A stretch of 64,000 bases of DNA from Endozoicomonas numazuensis (GTDB lineage Bacteria; Pseudomonadota; Gammaproteobacteria; Pseudomonadales; Endozoicomonadaceae). The translations under genes and the position numbers were made by a program. Positions within the stretch are counted from its first letter, which is position 1. Each line of letters begins with the position of its first letter. Location of the stretch: NCBI RefSeq assembly GCF_000722635.1, contig NZ_JOKH01000004.1:41065-105064 (forward strand), read 5' to 3'. This document shows, in pieces, positions 45,479-55,804 of the stretch. The notes under the pieces are model-generated. The model was not told the origin of the DNA. It saw nothing but the letters and a program-made list of their open reading frames with translations, and made no database searches.

Positions 45479-47518
45479 TTAATACAGCAACTGGATTTCC
45501 ACTGCTGACTTAGCGTTTTCTACTGTTGATGGCGGCAAACTGATAATCCGTTTCTTGCCCGTACCTTCACTCACGATATATTCATTCACAGCATTAAGAC
45601 GATCAACAGCCAGTTTATTCATTTTTTCCTGATTGGCTGGCCAATTTTTCAACAGCCATTGCTCTGCTTCCTTCACACGTGTGCCCTGACTAACATCACC
45701 CACTTCCGGTATTTTACGGTTATGAGCTCTCAGATACATCTGCTCAATCAGCTGCCCCCTGATATCTGCCGGAATCTCTTTCACCTCTCCCGGCTTACTG
45801 CGATTAATGGCGGAATACAGTTCAATCAAATCGGCTTCAAGCTCAGATCTGGACAGAATTGGCCAGTCTTTTTCCTTACTGGCAACAGCTTGAACTGAGA
45901 TATTAATATCTGGCCGTTGTGTCAGTACCCGGCTCCAACCTTTTAACTGAGCCTTGTCATTGTCTGTCAAGTAAGCCCTACCTGCGGGCATATGCAGGTT
46001 ATTTGATAATGCAGGGGTAATACCGGCCTGCTGCGATAAATACTGCAATGGCTGATCCAGAACACGCTTCCAGGTTGACTGTATAGCCATCTTTGTTGCG
46101 GCCAGTGGAGACTGCCCTCCACGAACAAATACATCCATCGCCATTATCGACTGGATGTTAGTCATCAAAGCTTTAACATGTTTGATATCCAGTTCAGGCT
46201 TTATGGGCTTCGCTTCCAATTTAGAGAAGATCAACTTCCCTCTGCTTCCACCACCCGCTGTTGAAGCAAGATTCAAATTCACACGACTACCGGCCAGATC
46301 ATATCCGGCAACTGACCGTTCAGAAGCAGACAGCAAAGACAAATCAACATCTCTGGCAGAAATATTAAGAGTAGATGCAATGGTATTATTCGAATCTACC
46401 CCTCCTTCCAGAAAAACAGCAACCCGTTCCAGCCATTGCCCATTGAGCTGGTAGGTGAACTGTCCGGGGCCAAGCAATTCAAGCTCAACCCTGCTCTGGC
46501 TAAACAGCGCTTTATCCTGCCTTTCGGAAGACTGAATAACACCATTAAACTCAATATTTTTCACAGCGACAGGTAAACTGCTATCCAGTGACTTTGCTAC
46601 TTGCTGCAATAGATTTCCGTTAACTGTCAGCCCCGCTTCTTTAAACGACAGATCGTCAACAAAACCTTCATTGTTTTTAAATTGAAAACCTTCTGCAAAC
46701 AGTTCTTTCCACTTTAGATCAAGGTCCGTGTTCAAATCCTGAAACTGTCCATCCAGTACTTTGGCAGTACCTGTTAGCTCCCAACCTTGGTCGATGGACC
46801 ATTCAACCGAAAGATCGGTGGACAAACGCCCTTCCAATGAACACTCCGAACATTGAATAAACCCCTGATTGACAGCATCTGCCAAAGGCAGTTCATCGAT
46901 AGAGAGTTGACCCGACATCATCAATTCATTTAAATCAACAATACCGCCCAAAGACCATTTCCTGCTGCCAGAATCTCTGAACACTTCGACAGCAACCTGA
47001 TCTGCTTGCTGGGTTTTAAGCTCCATTCTATTGAAGTCGATCCCGACAATCTCAGTGGCGCTGGCTTGTTCAGTATTGACCACCTTCATAGAACCATCTT
47101 CAAAGACGAACCGCCCAGACTCTCTGAGAAACTGATAAAGATTGGGCATGGGTGGCTTCTGACCAATAAGACCCAGATCAAGAAAAATCCTGGGGTTTTT
47201 GAAATCAATTTGATCCAGCTCTATTTTATCTTTCCAAAGGGAGGTCCAGGCGACATTGAGACCAATGCTCTCTGACTTGAGTGTGATACCTGGAGAGATT
47301 CTCAGTTCCGGGTTGGTAAGCAGGAACTTCCCGGTTATGAAGGAATACTCCTTGGCCACAGGAAGGACTTCTACACCTGTTTGGTCTTCTATCTGCTGGA
47401 GGAGCTGGTCGGTATATCGCCCAGGAACCATTAATACTACTGAAATTAATGACAACAAAATGGCCAGAACAATTACAGCAAAGATCACAAACCGGATAAC
47501 CGACTGCTGGGTTTGCAT
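45479..47518 (-). CDS. AsmA/DUF748-like envelope protein
   Basis: The 679-residue product has one N-terminal membrane helix (about 8-30), then a long periplasmic part of AsmA-like beta strands with 'TNPELRISPGITLKSESIGLNV'-type segments (about 65-90), DFKNPRIFLDLG and repeated amphipathic strands. A C-terminal helical DUF748-like region (about 540-679) has the KLAVDRLNAVNEYIVSEG element that resembles the end of OmpA-like domains. Such proteins are linked to lipid transport between membranes; the role here is not proven. Confidence 0.7.
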   Translation of the reverse strand: MQTQQSVIRFVIFAVIVLAILLSLISVVLMVPGRYTDQLLQQIEDQTGVEVLPVAKEYSFITGKFLLTNPELRISPGITLKSESIGLNVAWTSLWKDKIELDQIDFKNPRIFLDLGLIGQKPPMPNLYQFLRESGRFVFEDGSMKVVNTEQASATEIVGIDFNRMELKTQQADQVAVEVFRDSGSRKWSLGGIVDLNELMMSGQLSIDELPLADAVNQGFIQCSECSLEGRLSTDLSVEWSIDQGWELTGTAKVLDGQFQDLNTDLDLKWKELFAEGFQFKNNEGFVDDLSFKEAGLTVNGNLLQQVAKSLDSSLPVAVKNIEFNGVIQSSERQDKALFSQSRVELELLGPGQFTYQLNGQWLERVAVFLEGGVDSNNTIASTLNISARDVDLSLLSASERSVAGYDLAGSRVNLNLASTAGGGSRGKLIFSKLEAKPIKPELDIKHVKALMTNIQSIMAMDVFVRGGQSPLAATKMAIQSTWKRVLDQPLQYLSQQAGITPALSNNLHMPAGRAYLTDNDKAQLKGWSRVLTQRPDINISVQAVASKEKDWPILSRSELEADLIELYSAINRSKPGEVKEIPADIRGQLIEQMYLRAHNRKIPEVGDVSQGTRVKEAEQWLLKNWPANQEKMNKLAVDRLNAVNEYIVSEGTGKKRIISLPPSTVENAKSAVEIQLLY

Positions 47519-47532
47519 ACGACTTCTCTTGA

Positions 47533-48240
47533 TTACCAGTTCATGACTTGTTTTACGAAGGGTATGGTCAACTTCCTTTTAGCTCTGAGTGAAGCGCTGT
47601 CCAGCTTCTGCAGCATTTTGAACAAATGCCCCATATCCCGGTTACTGCGGTATATAATATACCGGGCTACATCTTCATTCATTTCCAGTCCACGCAAATG
47701 AGCCCGGAGCTGCAAAGCAGATACCTTATCTTTATCACTGAGAGGTTGCACCTGAAACACCAGCCCCCAGCTTAATCTCGAGACCAGATCTGGCAGCGTG
47801 ATGGACAATCTTTTTGGAGGACAGTCTGCAGCGACCAGCAAACGCGTCTGGGAGTCCCTGAGGCGGTTGAACAGATCGAAAAGCCCTTCTTCCCATTCCG
47901 GTATACCCGCCACAGCGCTAACATCATCAATACAGACAAGTTGAAGCCTTTCCATTCCCTCAAGTAATTTGGAAGGGTAATGAACCAGCTCCTGCATGGG
48001 CAAATAGATACTGCGCCCCTTTCTGCTGTCGATCTGATGACAGGCTGCCTGCAGTAAGTGACTGCAACCAACACCGGGCGCACCGTATAGATAGATAAAT
48101 TGTTCTGAGTCTACGCCGCTGGCTTGCTGATCCATGTCCAACATATTTACCAGCGCAGCATTATCCCCGCTGAAAAAGTTTTCAAAGGTAGCATCGTCCC
48201 TAATCTGGACACTAAGCGGTAATTGCACTGGCTGGCTCAT
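47533..48240 (-). CDS. hda: DnaA regulatory inactivator Hda
   Basis: Hda with the sliding clamp promotes ATP hydrolysis on DnaA and so limits re-initiation. I chose the ATG at 48240 (235 residues), which puts the clamp-binding motif QLPLSV at residues 6-11, as in E. coli; the frame opens at 48252. The AAA+ part has YLYGAPGVGCSHLLQA (Walker A, with Cys in place of Lys, as Hda is degenerate there), CIDDVSAV (Walker B) and the sensor region PDLVSRLSWG. It lies downstream of perM, the usual context. Confidence 0.92.
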   Translation of the reverse strand: MSQPVQLPLSVQIRDDATFENFFSGDNAALVNMLDMDQQASGVDSEQFIYLYGAPGVGCSHLLQAACHQIDSRKGRSIYLPMQELVHYPSKLLEGMERLQLVCIDDVSAVAGIPEWEEGLFDLFNRLRDSQTRLLVAADCPPKRLSITLPDLVSRLSWGLVFQVQPLSDKDKVSALQLRAHLRGLEMNEDVARYIIYRSNRDMGHLFKMLQKLDSASLRAKRKLTIPFVKQVMNW

Positions 48241-48456
48241 ATACGACATCAAACAGCCTTGAGCGAGAAATGCCGCTCAAACTTAACCAAAGGAATAGGT
48301 TTAAAACCTGCTATCGCGACATTTTTATGAAAAATAGCAAGCTCACACGGGTTAATAAAATCTGCAGGTGACAGACACAGGAAAAACATTTCACTTAACC
48401 TTTGTTCACAATGGCATGGCAAAATGGATTTCTGTTCGCTGTGGGCATAGATCACC

Positions 48457-49524
48457 TTACTCCCCCGGCTCACCAGCATGGTATAAGTGGCTCGCCTTAT
48501 AATTTCGATGCAGATGACGCAAGAGTACCATAATAATGGCTGCTAATGGCAGTGCTATTAGCATCCCAACGAACCCCAGGATCTGCCCCCCTGCCATCAA
48601 GGCAAATATAACTGCCACCGGATGAAGACCAATACGGTCACCGACCAGGTAAGGCGTCAACACCCAGCCTTCCAGAGCCTGACCCAGGGTAAATACTCCA
48701 GCCACCATCAGCAACGGTAAATAACTGTCATATTGAAAAAATGCAACAGTGATCGCCGTAGCAAAGCCCACCACAAATCCCATATAAGGTATAATGCTGA
48801 CAAGACCGGCCAACAAACCAATCAGCAATGCAAACTGAAGCCCTATGGCCCAAAGTCCCAAGCTATAAATCAGACCCAGAGCCAACATCACCATCAGTTG
48901 CCCTTTAAGAAAAGCGCCAAGCACTTCATCACACTCACTGGCGAGTTCGACAACGATAGGCTCAAGATTCACTGGCAGCATCAACCGGATGTGCTCCATC
49001 ATATGATCCCAGTCTCGTAACAGATAAAAAGTCACGACAGGTACCAGAAACAGATTCACCAGAAACCCTATAACCGCCAGACCAGAAGTCGTTACTGATC
49101 GGCCCAGTTCTGCCAACAGCCCACCAGTCTTCTGCCACTCGCCCGCCATAGTCTTGACCAGCTGACTGACGTCGAACCACTCAGGGTCCAGATCAGTTAA
49201 CTCCACCAGCTTAGGTATGGCGTTGATTCTCACCCACTCTTCCCAGACTGGCAGCAACTGCATCAGGGTTTTGACCTGTTGAAACATTGCCGGTATCAGG
49301 ATCAACAACATCAAAACCAGAAAGGTAAAAATAACCAGAAAGACAAGCGTCACCGAAAGCGGCCTGGAGAGCTTCAGCTTTTCCAGCCGATCCACCAGAG
49401 GGTCGCCCAAATAAGCTAGCACTGCACTGATCGCAAAGGGTGTCATCACCGCCCCGACAAAGTTTATCAGCACAACACCCACAAACACGATGCCTGCCAG
49501 CATCCACTGTTGCTGTCTGGTCAT
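48457..49524 (-). CDS. PerM/AI-2E-family transporter
   Basis: The 355-residue membrane protein has about eight helices with the family segments AISAVLAYLGDPLVDRLEK near 30-50, LFLVPVVTFYLLRDWD near 160, GLLAGLVSIIPYMGFVVGF near 240 and LVGDRIGLHPVAVIFALM near 295. Members export small molecules (AI-2 in TqsA) or ions; the substrate is unknown here. It is part of the conserved DUF2066-perM-hda row. Confidence 0.9.
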   Translation of the reverse strand: MTRQQQWMLAGIVFVGVVLINFVGAVMTPFAISAVLAYLGDPLVDRLEKLKLSRPLSVTLVFLVIFTFLVLMLLILIPAMFQQVKTLMQLLPVWEEWVRINAIPKLVELTDLDPEWFDVSQLVKTMAGEWQKTGGLLAELGRSVTTSGLAVIGFLVNLFLVPVVTFYLLRDWDHMMEHIRLMLPVNLEPIVVELASECDEVLGAFLKGQLMVMLALGLIYSLGLWAIGLQFALLIGLLAGLVSIIPYMGFVVGFATAITVAFFQYDSYLPLLMVAGVFTLGQALEGWVLTPYLVGDRIGLHPVAVIFALMAGGQILGFVGMLIALPLAAIIMVLLRHLHRNYKASHLYHAGEPGE

Positions 49525-49604
49525 TTTATTCCTTCTATAGTGACTCGTCTTGCCAGGCGTATGGATTGCCCGACATGGCTGAATTTAAAAGCTGACGTTC
49601 CTGA

Positions 49605-50696
49605 TCAGTTTCCAAGCCAACGATATTTCAACGTCTGATTGATATCATCTTCGCCTGTCGCTCTCAGATTTCGACCCAAAGCAATAGCATCAGACAACTG
49701 GCTCAGCGTACCATCAATAACCAGCTCCAGCTCAACTTTGTTGCCACTGACTTTGATTACCGTCACATCCCTCACCGCAGTCAATCCTTTAAGGTAATTG
49801 ACCACCCCGGCGTAATCCCGGGTATGGGTTATGCCATCCACTTCCAGCACTGGATTAACACTGCTGCCACCCGACAGGACTGCATAATGACGGGAGAGTG
49901 TATTGCCCGTAAGGTCGGCAATAGCTAATGCCAGCCCTTCAGCAGAAAGATCCGTTACTGACGCATCAAACCGCTGATTTCTGAACAACAGAACAATACG
50001 GCCATTAAAGCGGCCACGGGCTTCACTGAGCCGACCAGCCAGCACAGCCTCTGATCCATATCTTGCAGAAGCCTGACCCAGCTTGTCTGAGAACAGTCCC
50101 CAGACATCAACTTCAGAGATCGTGGTACTGTCCTCAAAATCCATCAAGGGAAACGTCAAAGGTAAAGAACGCGCAGCCATAACGCGCTTAAGATCATTCA
50201 CCAGAGGAGAACCCACTGTCTCTCTCAAAATTTGTCGGGCGCCCTGCTTCTCTATTGCCAGCCAGACAATAGTGTCGGGTCTATTGGAATCCCAAATCCC
50301 CAGACCGTTATCACGAAGCAAACGATTAACGGCGGCTTCATCAAAACGTACCTGAAGCAACAACTGTTGGCCTGCATCAGTATCACGGCGTTCGTAGCCG
50401 AAACTTTGAACCAGCGCTGAAGCTTTCTTTAATGACTGTTTAATACCGGCATTATTAAGCGTACTTCGCTGCCCTGTGACTTTAACCAGCACTTCTGACA
50501 GAGCCCGACTCATGGCTTTGTCTCTTTCTTCTCCACCACTCTGACTGCTGACCGGGACACCCACACGATAAAGTTCGGGCATCTGTGCTGCAGACAGCTG
50601 AAAAGACAACAAGGCCAGCATCAATGTGAAAATCAGCCTCGACAGAGGGAACAACCGTTCCAGCTTGCACGTTCTATACATAATGTCCGGAATCAA
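49605..50696 (-). CDS. DUF2066 periplasmic protein
   Basis: The 363-residue product has an N-terminal signal peptide (FTLMLALLSFQLSAAQ near 22-38) and the DUF2066 body: YRVGVPVSSQSGGEERDKAM, then VLVKVTGQRSTLNN near 70, and RVDFDEAAVNRLLRDNGLGIW-type strands. The start may be the ATG at 50681, five codons in. Function is unknown; the gene is regularly found divergent from purM, as here. Confidence 0.85.
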   Translation of the reverse strand: MIPDIMYRTCKLERLFPLSRLIFTLMLALLSFQLSAAQMPELYRVGVPVSSQSGGEERDKAMSRALSEVLVKVTGQRSTLNNAGIKQSLKKASALVQSFGYERRDTDAGQQLLLQVRFDEAAVNRLLRDNGLGIWDSNRPDTIVWLAIEKQGARQILRETVGSPLVNDLKRVMAARSLPLTFPLMDFEDSTTISEVDVWGLFSDKLGQASARYGSEAVLAGRLSEARGRFNGRIVLLFRNQRFDASVTDLSAEGLALAIADLTGNTLSRHYAVLSGGSSVNPVLEVDGITHTRDYAGVVNYLKGLTAVRDVTVIKVSGNKVELELVIDGTLSQLSDAIALGRNLRATGEDDINQTLKYRWLGN

Positions 50697-51038
50697 AAAC
50701 AGGCACTCTTTCTGAACAAACAGCCATGATCATCTGCACTGTGCCAGACCGATTCATGGAATGTCAGTGACACCTGACACAACTGCTCTTCTATATAAAG
50801 AGTACTAATTACCCAGACGAAACGCCCGGAGCCCAGTATCCCTTCATTCTGCCATAACTTTCTGGTTTTGTAGAAAATCTTTGTAAAGCGGTATGGACTG
50901 TTCGCCATTATTTTCAAACCAGTGAGCTGGCAGGCGCTCTTCAGCCTGACCAAAGCGGCTTTATGAATTTTCCGGGTTAAGTTAGAATGCGCGTTCTGAT
51001 CAATTCACAATAGAATCCACGATGCGGATACATCTCCG
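50697..51038. other. Divergent intergenic region between DUF2066 and purM
   Basis: This 342-bp region should carry the promoters of both genes. I looked for a PurR operator and found no convincing match. A minus-strand frame of 86 codons (50693-50953) is probably accidental. No repeats are seen. Confidence 0.4.
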
Positions 51039-52094
51039 ATGAGCAATAGCGACCGCGATACAACTTCCTCAGCTTCTTCCTTGAGCTATAAAGACGCTGG
51101 TGTCGACATCCAGGCAGGTAACGCCCTGGTTGATCGTATCAAGCATGTAGCCAAAGCCACTTCACGCCCTGAAGTGATGGGCGGCCTGGGAGGCTTTGGC
51201 GCCCTGTGCCAGATACCCACAGGCTATAAAGAGCCCGTTCTGGTTTCCGGAACGGATGGTGTAGGCACCAAGCTGAAACTGGCCATGGATCTGGGGAAAC
51301 ACGATACCATTGGTATTGACCTGGTAGCCATGTGCGTCAATGACCTTTTGGTTTGCGGTGCTGAACCTCTGTTTTTTCTCGATTACTATGCAACCGGAAA
51401 ACTCAATGTTGACGTTGCGGAACAGGTAGTAACGGGAATCGGCGAAGGCTGCAAACAGGCTGGATGTGCCCTGATAGGCGGTGAAACAGCAGAAATGCCT
51501 GGCATGTATCAGGGTGAAGATTATGACCTGGCGGGTTTCTGTACCGGTGTTGTCGAAAAGTCCGACATCATCGATGGCAGCAAAGTCGCCGCCGGTGATG
51601 CTCTGATTGCGCTAAAATCCAGCGGCCCTCACTCCAATGGCTACTCTCTGATCCGCAAGGTTCTCGAAGTCAGCCAGGTCGATCTGAACAGCAAAGTAGA
51701 CGGTAGACCTCTGGCCGAAGCCCTCATGGCTCCCACCAGAATCTACGTCAAATCACTGCTTCAGCTTCAGAAAGAAATGCCCGTTCATGCTATGGCGCAC
51801 ATTACCGGCGGCGGCCTGACTGAAAACCTGCCAAGGGTCATTCCCGAAGGTTGTGTCGCAGTCATCAATACCGAAAGCTGGAATATCCCGGAAGTGTTCA
51901 AATTCTTGCAGGAAGGCGGCAACATCGCCCAGTCCGAGATGTATTTGACCTTCAACTGTGGTGTCGGCATGGTGATCTGCGTTCCTCAAGACAAGGCTGA
52001 AGAAGCCGTCTCTCGACTGAGCGAGCTGGGTGAAGAGGCCTTTGTTATAGGTCACATGGAATCCGGTTCCGGCGACAAAGTCGTTTACCGTTAA
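51039..52094 (+). CDS. purM: Phosphoribosylformylglycinamidine cyclo-ligase PurM
   Basis: PurM (AIR synthase) makes aminoimidazole ribotide in purine synthesis. The 351-residue protein has [20 protein letters not shown] at the N terminus, [16 protein letters not shown] near 70, [20 protein letters not shown] near 95, the [11 protein letters not shown] motif near 150 and [11 protein letters not shown] near 260. Length is standard. purN follows 80 bp downstream. Confidence 0.98.
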   Translation: MSNSDRDTTSSASSLSYKDAGVDIQAGNALVDRIKHVAKATSRPEVMGGLGGFGALCQIPTGYKEPVLVSGTDGVGTKLKLAMDLGKHDTIGIDLVAMCVNDLLVCGAEPLFFLDYYATGKLNVDVAEQVVTGIGEGCKQAGCALIGGETAEMPGMYQGEDYDLAGFCTGVVEKSDIIDGSKVAAGDALIALKSSGPHSNGYSLIRKVLEVSQVDLNSKVDGRPLAEALMAPTRIYVKSLLQLQKEMPVHAMAHITGGGLTENLPRVIPEGCVAVINTESWNIPEVFKFLQEGGNIAQSEMYLTFNCGVGMVICVPQDKAEEAVSRLSELGEEAFVIGHMESGSGDKVVYR

Positions 52095-52174
52095 AGATAA
52101 AGAAAGGTCTGAATCCGTTAACTGATAATGGTTTGGACCTTTTTCTATAACAGACAGAAATCTTGAGACCGGAA

Positions 52175-52840
52175 ATGACTGATAACAATCGGGTTGTTGT
52201 ACTGCTATCGGGCAGTGGTACCACATTACAGGCCATTCTCGACCAGCAGAATCAATACAGCTATCAGGTCGTAGGGGTTCTCAGTAACCGACCTGAAGCC
52301 TATGGCCTGGAGAGAGCTCTCCATGCCGGTGTTGATACCCAGTGCCTCGACCACAAACTCTACTCAAGTCGTGAGCAGTTTGACCTTGAGCTGATGGAAC
52401 ACATTGACAGATACAACCCTGACCTCATTGTGCTGGCTGGTTACATGAGAATCCTAAGCAGTGCTTTTGTTGAGCACTATCAGGGAAAGTTAATTAATAT
52501 TCATCCCTCCCTGCTACCGAAACACAAAGGTTTGAACACCTATCAGTCAGCCCTGGATGCAGGCGATAAAGAGCATGGAACATCAGTCCACTTTGTGACA
52601 GAAGAACTGGACAGTGGTTCTGTGGTTATGCAGGCTGCACTGGAAATAACCCCTTCTGATACAGCAAAAACGCTTGAGCAGAGAGTCAAGGTAATGGAGC
52701 ATCACCTTTACCCAAAAGCTATAGACTGGATCGTTTCCGGCCGAATAGATATAAAAGACGATGTCATCTCACTTGACAATAAGCCTCTGGGTCCTCAAGG
52801 ATATCGTATAGCCGAACAAAACATTGTCACTGAACATTAA
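52175..52840 (+). CDS. purN: Phosphoribosylglycinamide formyltransferase PurN
   Basis: PurN transfers a formyl group from 10-formyl-tetrahydrofolate to GAR. I use the ATG at 52175 (221 residues, MTDNNRVVVLLSGSGTTLQ); a TTG four codons upstream is less likely. Catalytic elements are present: INIHPSLLPKHKGLNTYQ with the conserved Asn-x-His, and GTSVHFVTEELDSGSVV with the catalytic Asp. It pairs with purM as an operon. Confidence 0.97.
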   Translation: MTDNNRVVVLLSGSGTTLQAILDQQNQYSYQVVGVLSNRPEAYGLERALHAGVDTQCLDHKLYSSREQFDLELMEHIDRYNPDLIVLAGYMRILSSAFVEHYQGKLINIHPSLLPKHKGLNTYQSALDAGDKEHGTSVHFVTEELDSGSVVMQAALEITPSDTAKTLEQRVKVMEHHLYPKAIDWIVSGRIDIKDDVISLDNKPLGPQGYRIAEQNIVTEH

Positions 52841-52969
52841 CCTCGTTGATACACCTGCAGAACCATTCTCAGGTTTTGAAAGCGGATTAAATTCATAGTG
52901 GCGATAACCCGAGAATACCTCCCTCTTATTCAGAAACTGAGAGAGGTACTCTTCAGAAAAGGAATTACC

Positions 52970-53722
52970 ATGATCCCTTTCAAGTCTGCAACTGCCCTGC
53001 TTTTTTCTGGCCTTTTATTCGCCAGCGCTCCCTCTTTTGCACAAAAAACTAGTACCACGCCACTGAAGCCATTCACAGCTGAATATAAAGCAGAAGTTTC
53101 AGGCATCAGCGGCTCAGGCTCTCGAAGTCTGAAAAAAGAGGGCGACCAATGGGTTCTTGATTTTGGAGCCAGCGCATCAGTCTTCATTGCCTCGATCAGC
53201 CTGGATGAAACCAGCCGAATCGATTTAAAAAATGGACAAGTACGCCCTCTTTCCTATCGCTACGAGCGCAAAGGTATTGGTGGCAAACCACCTAAAAACG
53301 CTCAGTTTGACTGGAAATCCATGGAAGCGTCCTGGCAACAGGATGACGAAAAATCAAACATCAAATTCCCAGCCGGCGCTCAGGACCCTCTTTCTTATCA
53401 ACTCCAATTACGGCTGGATTTAAAAACGGGTAAAAAAGAGCTGGTCTACCCGGTTGTTGACGACGATAAAGTCTACGAAAGACGCTTTATTATTGAAGCC
53501 GATGAAATCCTTGATACCCCTGCCGGCAAACTCAACACCACTCGTGTAAAAGTCGTGCGTGAAGACAATGACCGTGAAACCTGGATCTGGTTTGCCAAAG
53601 ACTGGGACTATATTCTGGTGCAGCTCCAGCAAAAAGAGAACGGCTCAGACTACCTGATTCAGTTTAAAGGTGGCGAGCTGGAAGGCAAGGCTATTACAGA
53701 ATTGCCTCTAGAAACAAAATAA
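52970..53722 (+). CDS. DUF3108 periplasmic protein
   Basis: I chose the ATG at 52970 (250 residues), with AAAAGGA upstream and a signal peptide ending APSFAQ; the frame is open to 52898. The DUF3108 fold shows as FTAEYKAEVSGISGSGSRSL, RPLSYRYERKG, the TPAGKLNTTRVKVVRE strands and ETWIWFAKDWDYILVQLQQ. Function is unknown. Its place after purN is conserved in pseudomonad relatives. Confidence 0.87.
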   Translation: MIPFKSATALLFSGLLFASAPSFAQKTSTTPLKPFTAEYKAEVSGISGSGSRSLKKEGDQWVLDFGASASVFIASISLDETSRIDLKNGQVRPLSYRYERKGIGGKPPKNAQFDWKSMEASWQQDDEKSNIKFPAGAQDPLSYQLQLRLDLKTGKKELVYPVVDDDKVYERRFIIEADEILDTPAGKLNTTRVKVVREDNDRETWIWFAKDWDYILVQLQQKENGSDYLIQFKGGELEGKAITELPLETK

Positions 53723-53771
53723 CAGTAACTGATTTTATCAACCTATAACCACCTGAACTTATACTGGGGAT

Positions 53772-55053
53772 CACTGCTGTCCGGTTAAAAATCCGGAATA
53801 ACTGGGAAGTGCCTGTCCCTGTTGGTTTACAGTAAAATAGAAGTTATCGAGACAGCTATTTCACAGACCAAGAGAGACAGGCATGAAGCATCATAACAGC
53901 GTTTTCCAACAGTTGCTCAAAGTCATTCCCCGCCACCAATTCCAGAAGGTGGTTGACCGTCACAATGGTGATCATCGGATCAGAACTCTGTCATGCTGGA
54001 CTCAGCTGGTCGCCATGATGTTTGCTCAACTGGCCAGTCGGGTCTCGATTCGGGATTTAGTTGAGAACTTCAACACCTGCCACAGCCACCATTACCATTT
54101 GGGCGTCTCTCGCATAAAGCGCTCTTCACTGTCGGACGCCAACAGTCATCGGTCCGCCAGCATTTTCTCAGAGACTTTTTTCTTTCTGCTGCAAAAGGTC
54201 AGAAGCCATCTGCCACGGGGAGCGGCCAGTGACATGGTACGTCTGATTGACTCCACAACCATCGACTTGAATGTAAACCAGTTTGAATGGGCTCATTTCA
54301 GGAAAACCAAGGGCGGCATAAAGCTGCACACGGTTTATGACCCGGAGGCAGATACACCGACCTTCTTCGAACTGACCAGCGCCAAAGTGAATGATCGTAA
54401 AGCCGCTCAGAACCTGCCCATTATGGCGGGTGTTACCTATGTTTTTGACCGGGCCTATGATGACTACAGCTGGTATTACGAGATGACCTGCCAGGGTACT
54501 CTTTTCGTTGGCAGAATGAAGAGCTCTGCGGTCTACGAAGTCATTGAAACTCGTGCAACGAAGGAAAACTTTATCCTTGAAGATCAAATCATCAGGCTTT
54601 CTTCTGACAAAGGCCGTAAAGACTGTCCAACCTACCTGAGACGAGTCAAAATTCACCGTGAGGAAGACGGCAAAGTACTGGTATTTATCAGTAATGACCT
54701 GAAGAGAACAGCGGTTGAAATTGCTGCCCTGTACAAATCTCGCTGGCAGATTGAACTGTTCTTCAAGTGGATTAAACAGAATCTGAAGATTAAGCGGTTC
54801 ATTGGCAGAAGTGAGAACGCAGTGAAAATTCAGGTTCTGACAGCAATGATTGCCTACCTTCTACTACGCCTGGCCCAGATCACAACACGCTGCCAGCTGT
54901 CGTTACAGCAAATAGCCAGGAGAATCAGTCTTAATCTGACCGGTCGTCGTTCTCTTCTGGAGTTATTCAGTGATCCTCCGGAGAAAAGCGGGGGCAGCTT
55001 GCTCCAGAATCAGGGAAAGCTGGAGCTTGGATATGTTTAACCGGACAGCAGTG
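53772..55053 (+). mobile_element. Complete IS4-family insertion sequence (1282 bp)
   Basis: The ends are inverted repeats CACTGCTGTCCGGTTAAA (53772) and TTTAACCGGACAGCAGTG (to 55053), perfect over 18 bp. ACTGGGGAT is duplicated directly on both sides (53763-53771 and 55054-55062), a 9-bp target repeat typical of IS4 elements. The element is intact and probably recent. It landed 17 bp upstream of the next gene. Confidence 0.95.
53883..55040 (+). CDS. IS4-family transposase (DUF4372 N terminus)
   Basis: The 385-residue transposase has the DUF4372 N-terminal domain (residues 4-75, with HNSVFQQLLKVIPRHQF). DDE residues appear in MVRLIDSTTIDLN, TYVFDRAYDDY and the Y-R-E signature YKSRWQIELFFKWIKQNLK near 285-303. 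The frame is complete within the two terminal repeats. Confidence 0.95.
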   Translation: MKHHNSVFQQLLKVIPRHQFQKVVDRHNGDHRIRTLSCWTQLVAMMFAQLASRVSIRDLVENFNTCHSHHYHLGVSRIKRSSLSDANSHRSASIFSETFFFLLQKVRSHLPRGAASDMVRLIDSTTIDLNVNQFEWAHFRKTKGGIKLHTVYDPEADTPTFFELTSAKVNDRKAAQNLPIMAGVTYVFDRAYDDYSWYYEMTCQGTLFVGRMKSSAVYEVIETRATKENFILEDQIIRLSSDKGRKDCPTYLRRVKIHREEDGKVLVFISNDLKRTAVEIAALYKSRWQIELFFKWIKQNLKIKRFIGRSENAVKIQVLTAMIAYLLLRLAQITTRCQLSLQQIARRISLNLTGRRSLLELFSDPPEKSGGSLLQNQGKLELGYV

Positions 55054-55070
55054 ACTGGGGATGTATAGAA

Positions 55071-55490
55071 ATGGAAGTCGCTAACAGTCTATTTTATAGT
55101 GTACTGGGGGCTGCAATCTGGGCGATCTGCACAAAGCTATATTCAGTCTACCGAAAGAAGAATATAGAAGAGAGCCTCAAGGTTTTGAAGCTGGAGAAAG
55201 AGCTTCTATCAGCCATGGAGGAATCCAGTATAGAGATGAACAAATCCTCTTTCAGAATGATATTCGCCCTATCAATTGTCTTTGGTGCAGCCAACCTGTT
55301 ACCGGCTACCATTCTCTTCAGCAACCAAGAATGGGGATATATCGCCACCTACTCTGAAATGATTATGTGGGGTGTTTTCATTGGCTTGGCTTGTCGATTC
55401 TGGAAGCGCCATGATGATTTAAGGAATTTCGGAAAAGCTATGGAAAGATTTGACATCAAGATTGATAAACTCAACTCCAAACTAAAGTAA
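55071..55490 (+). CDS. Hypothetical two-helix membrane protein
   Basis: The 139-residue product has a short N-terminal hydrophobic segment (SLFYSVLGAAIWAICTKL, about 5-22), a charged helix (about 28-60), two membrane helices (FALSIVFGAANLLPATILF near 65-84 and YSEMIMWGVFIGLACRFW near 94-112) and a charged C-terminal coil. No family is recognised. Its upstream promoter region has been replaced by the IS4 element; only GGGGATGTATAGAA separates it from the IS. Confidence 0.6.
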   Translation: MEVANSLFYSVLGAAIWAICTKLYSVYRKKNIEESLKVLKLEKELLSAMEESSIEMNKSSFRMIFALSIVFGAANLLPATILFSNQEWGYIATYSEMIMWGVFIGLACRFWKRHDDLRNFGKAMERFDIKIDKLNSKLK

Positions 55491-55804
55491 AGAGAGCACA
55501 TATTCAGTTGTACCTACAGACTCAGCCTGAATACCCTTTTAACGAGAGACGTTTTACCGAGCGCTCACAGCCACTACCTGTCTCTATAGCTTTGTTATAA
55601 AATAACTTTCGAAACCCTGCATCCAGTTTGAAAGACGGACTTTTTAACAGTCTGGTAACTTTTGGTTCTAGGGGCCTCCAAGCCATGAGCTCAGAGGCGC
55701 TTGCGCCTATTCTAAAGCGCGCCCTATACACCATCAAACTCCAGCTTTCCAACCGGGAGCGGTTTAGTTTCCCCCCCCCTCCACCTGAATATCAGGAGCT
55801 TTCT
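55491..55804. other. Intergenic region before gloA
   Basis: An open frame in phase with gloA extends back to 55628, but its encoded segment looks non-coding and the true gloA start has a good ribosome-binding site. A run of nine C lies near 55771. I see no repeat or hairpin. It probably contains the gloA promoter. Confidence 0.4.

Noticed and set aside
48249-48479. 76-codon minus-strand frame between perM and hda
   Set aside because: It overlaps the ends of both neighbours, has no clear start site, and its composition looks non-coding.
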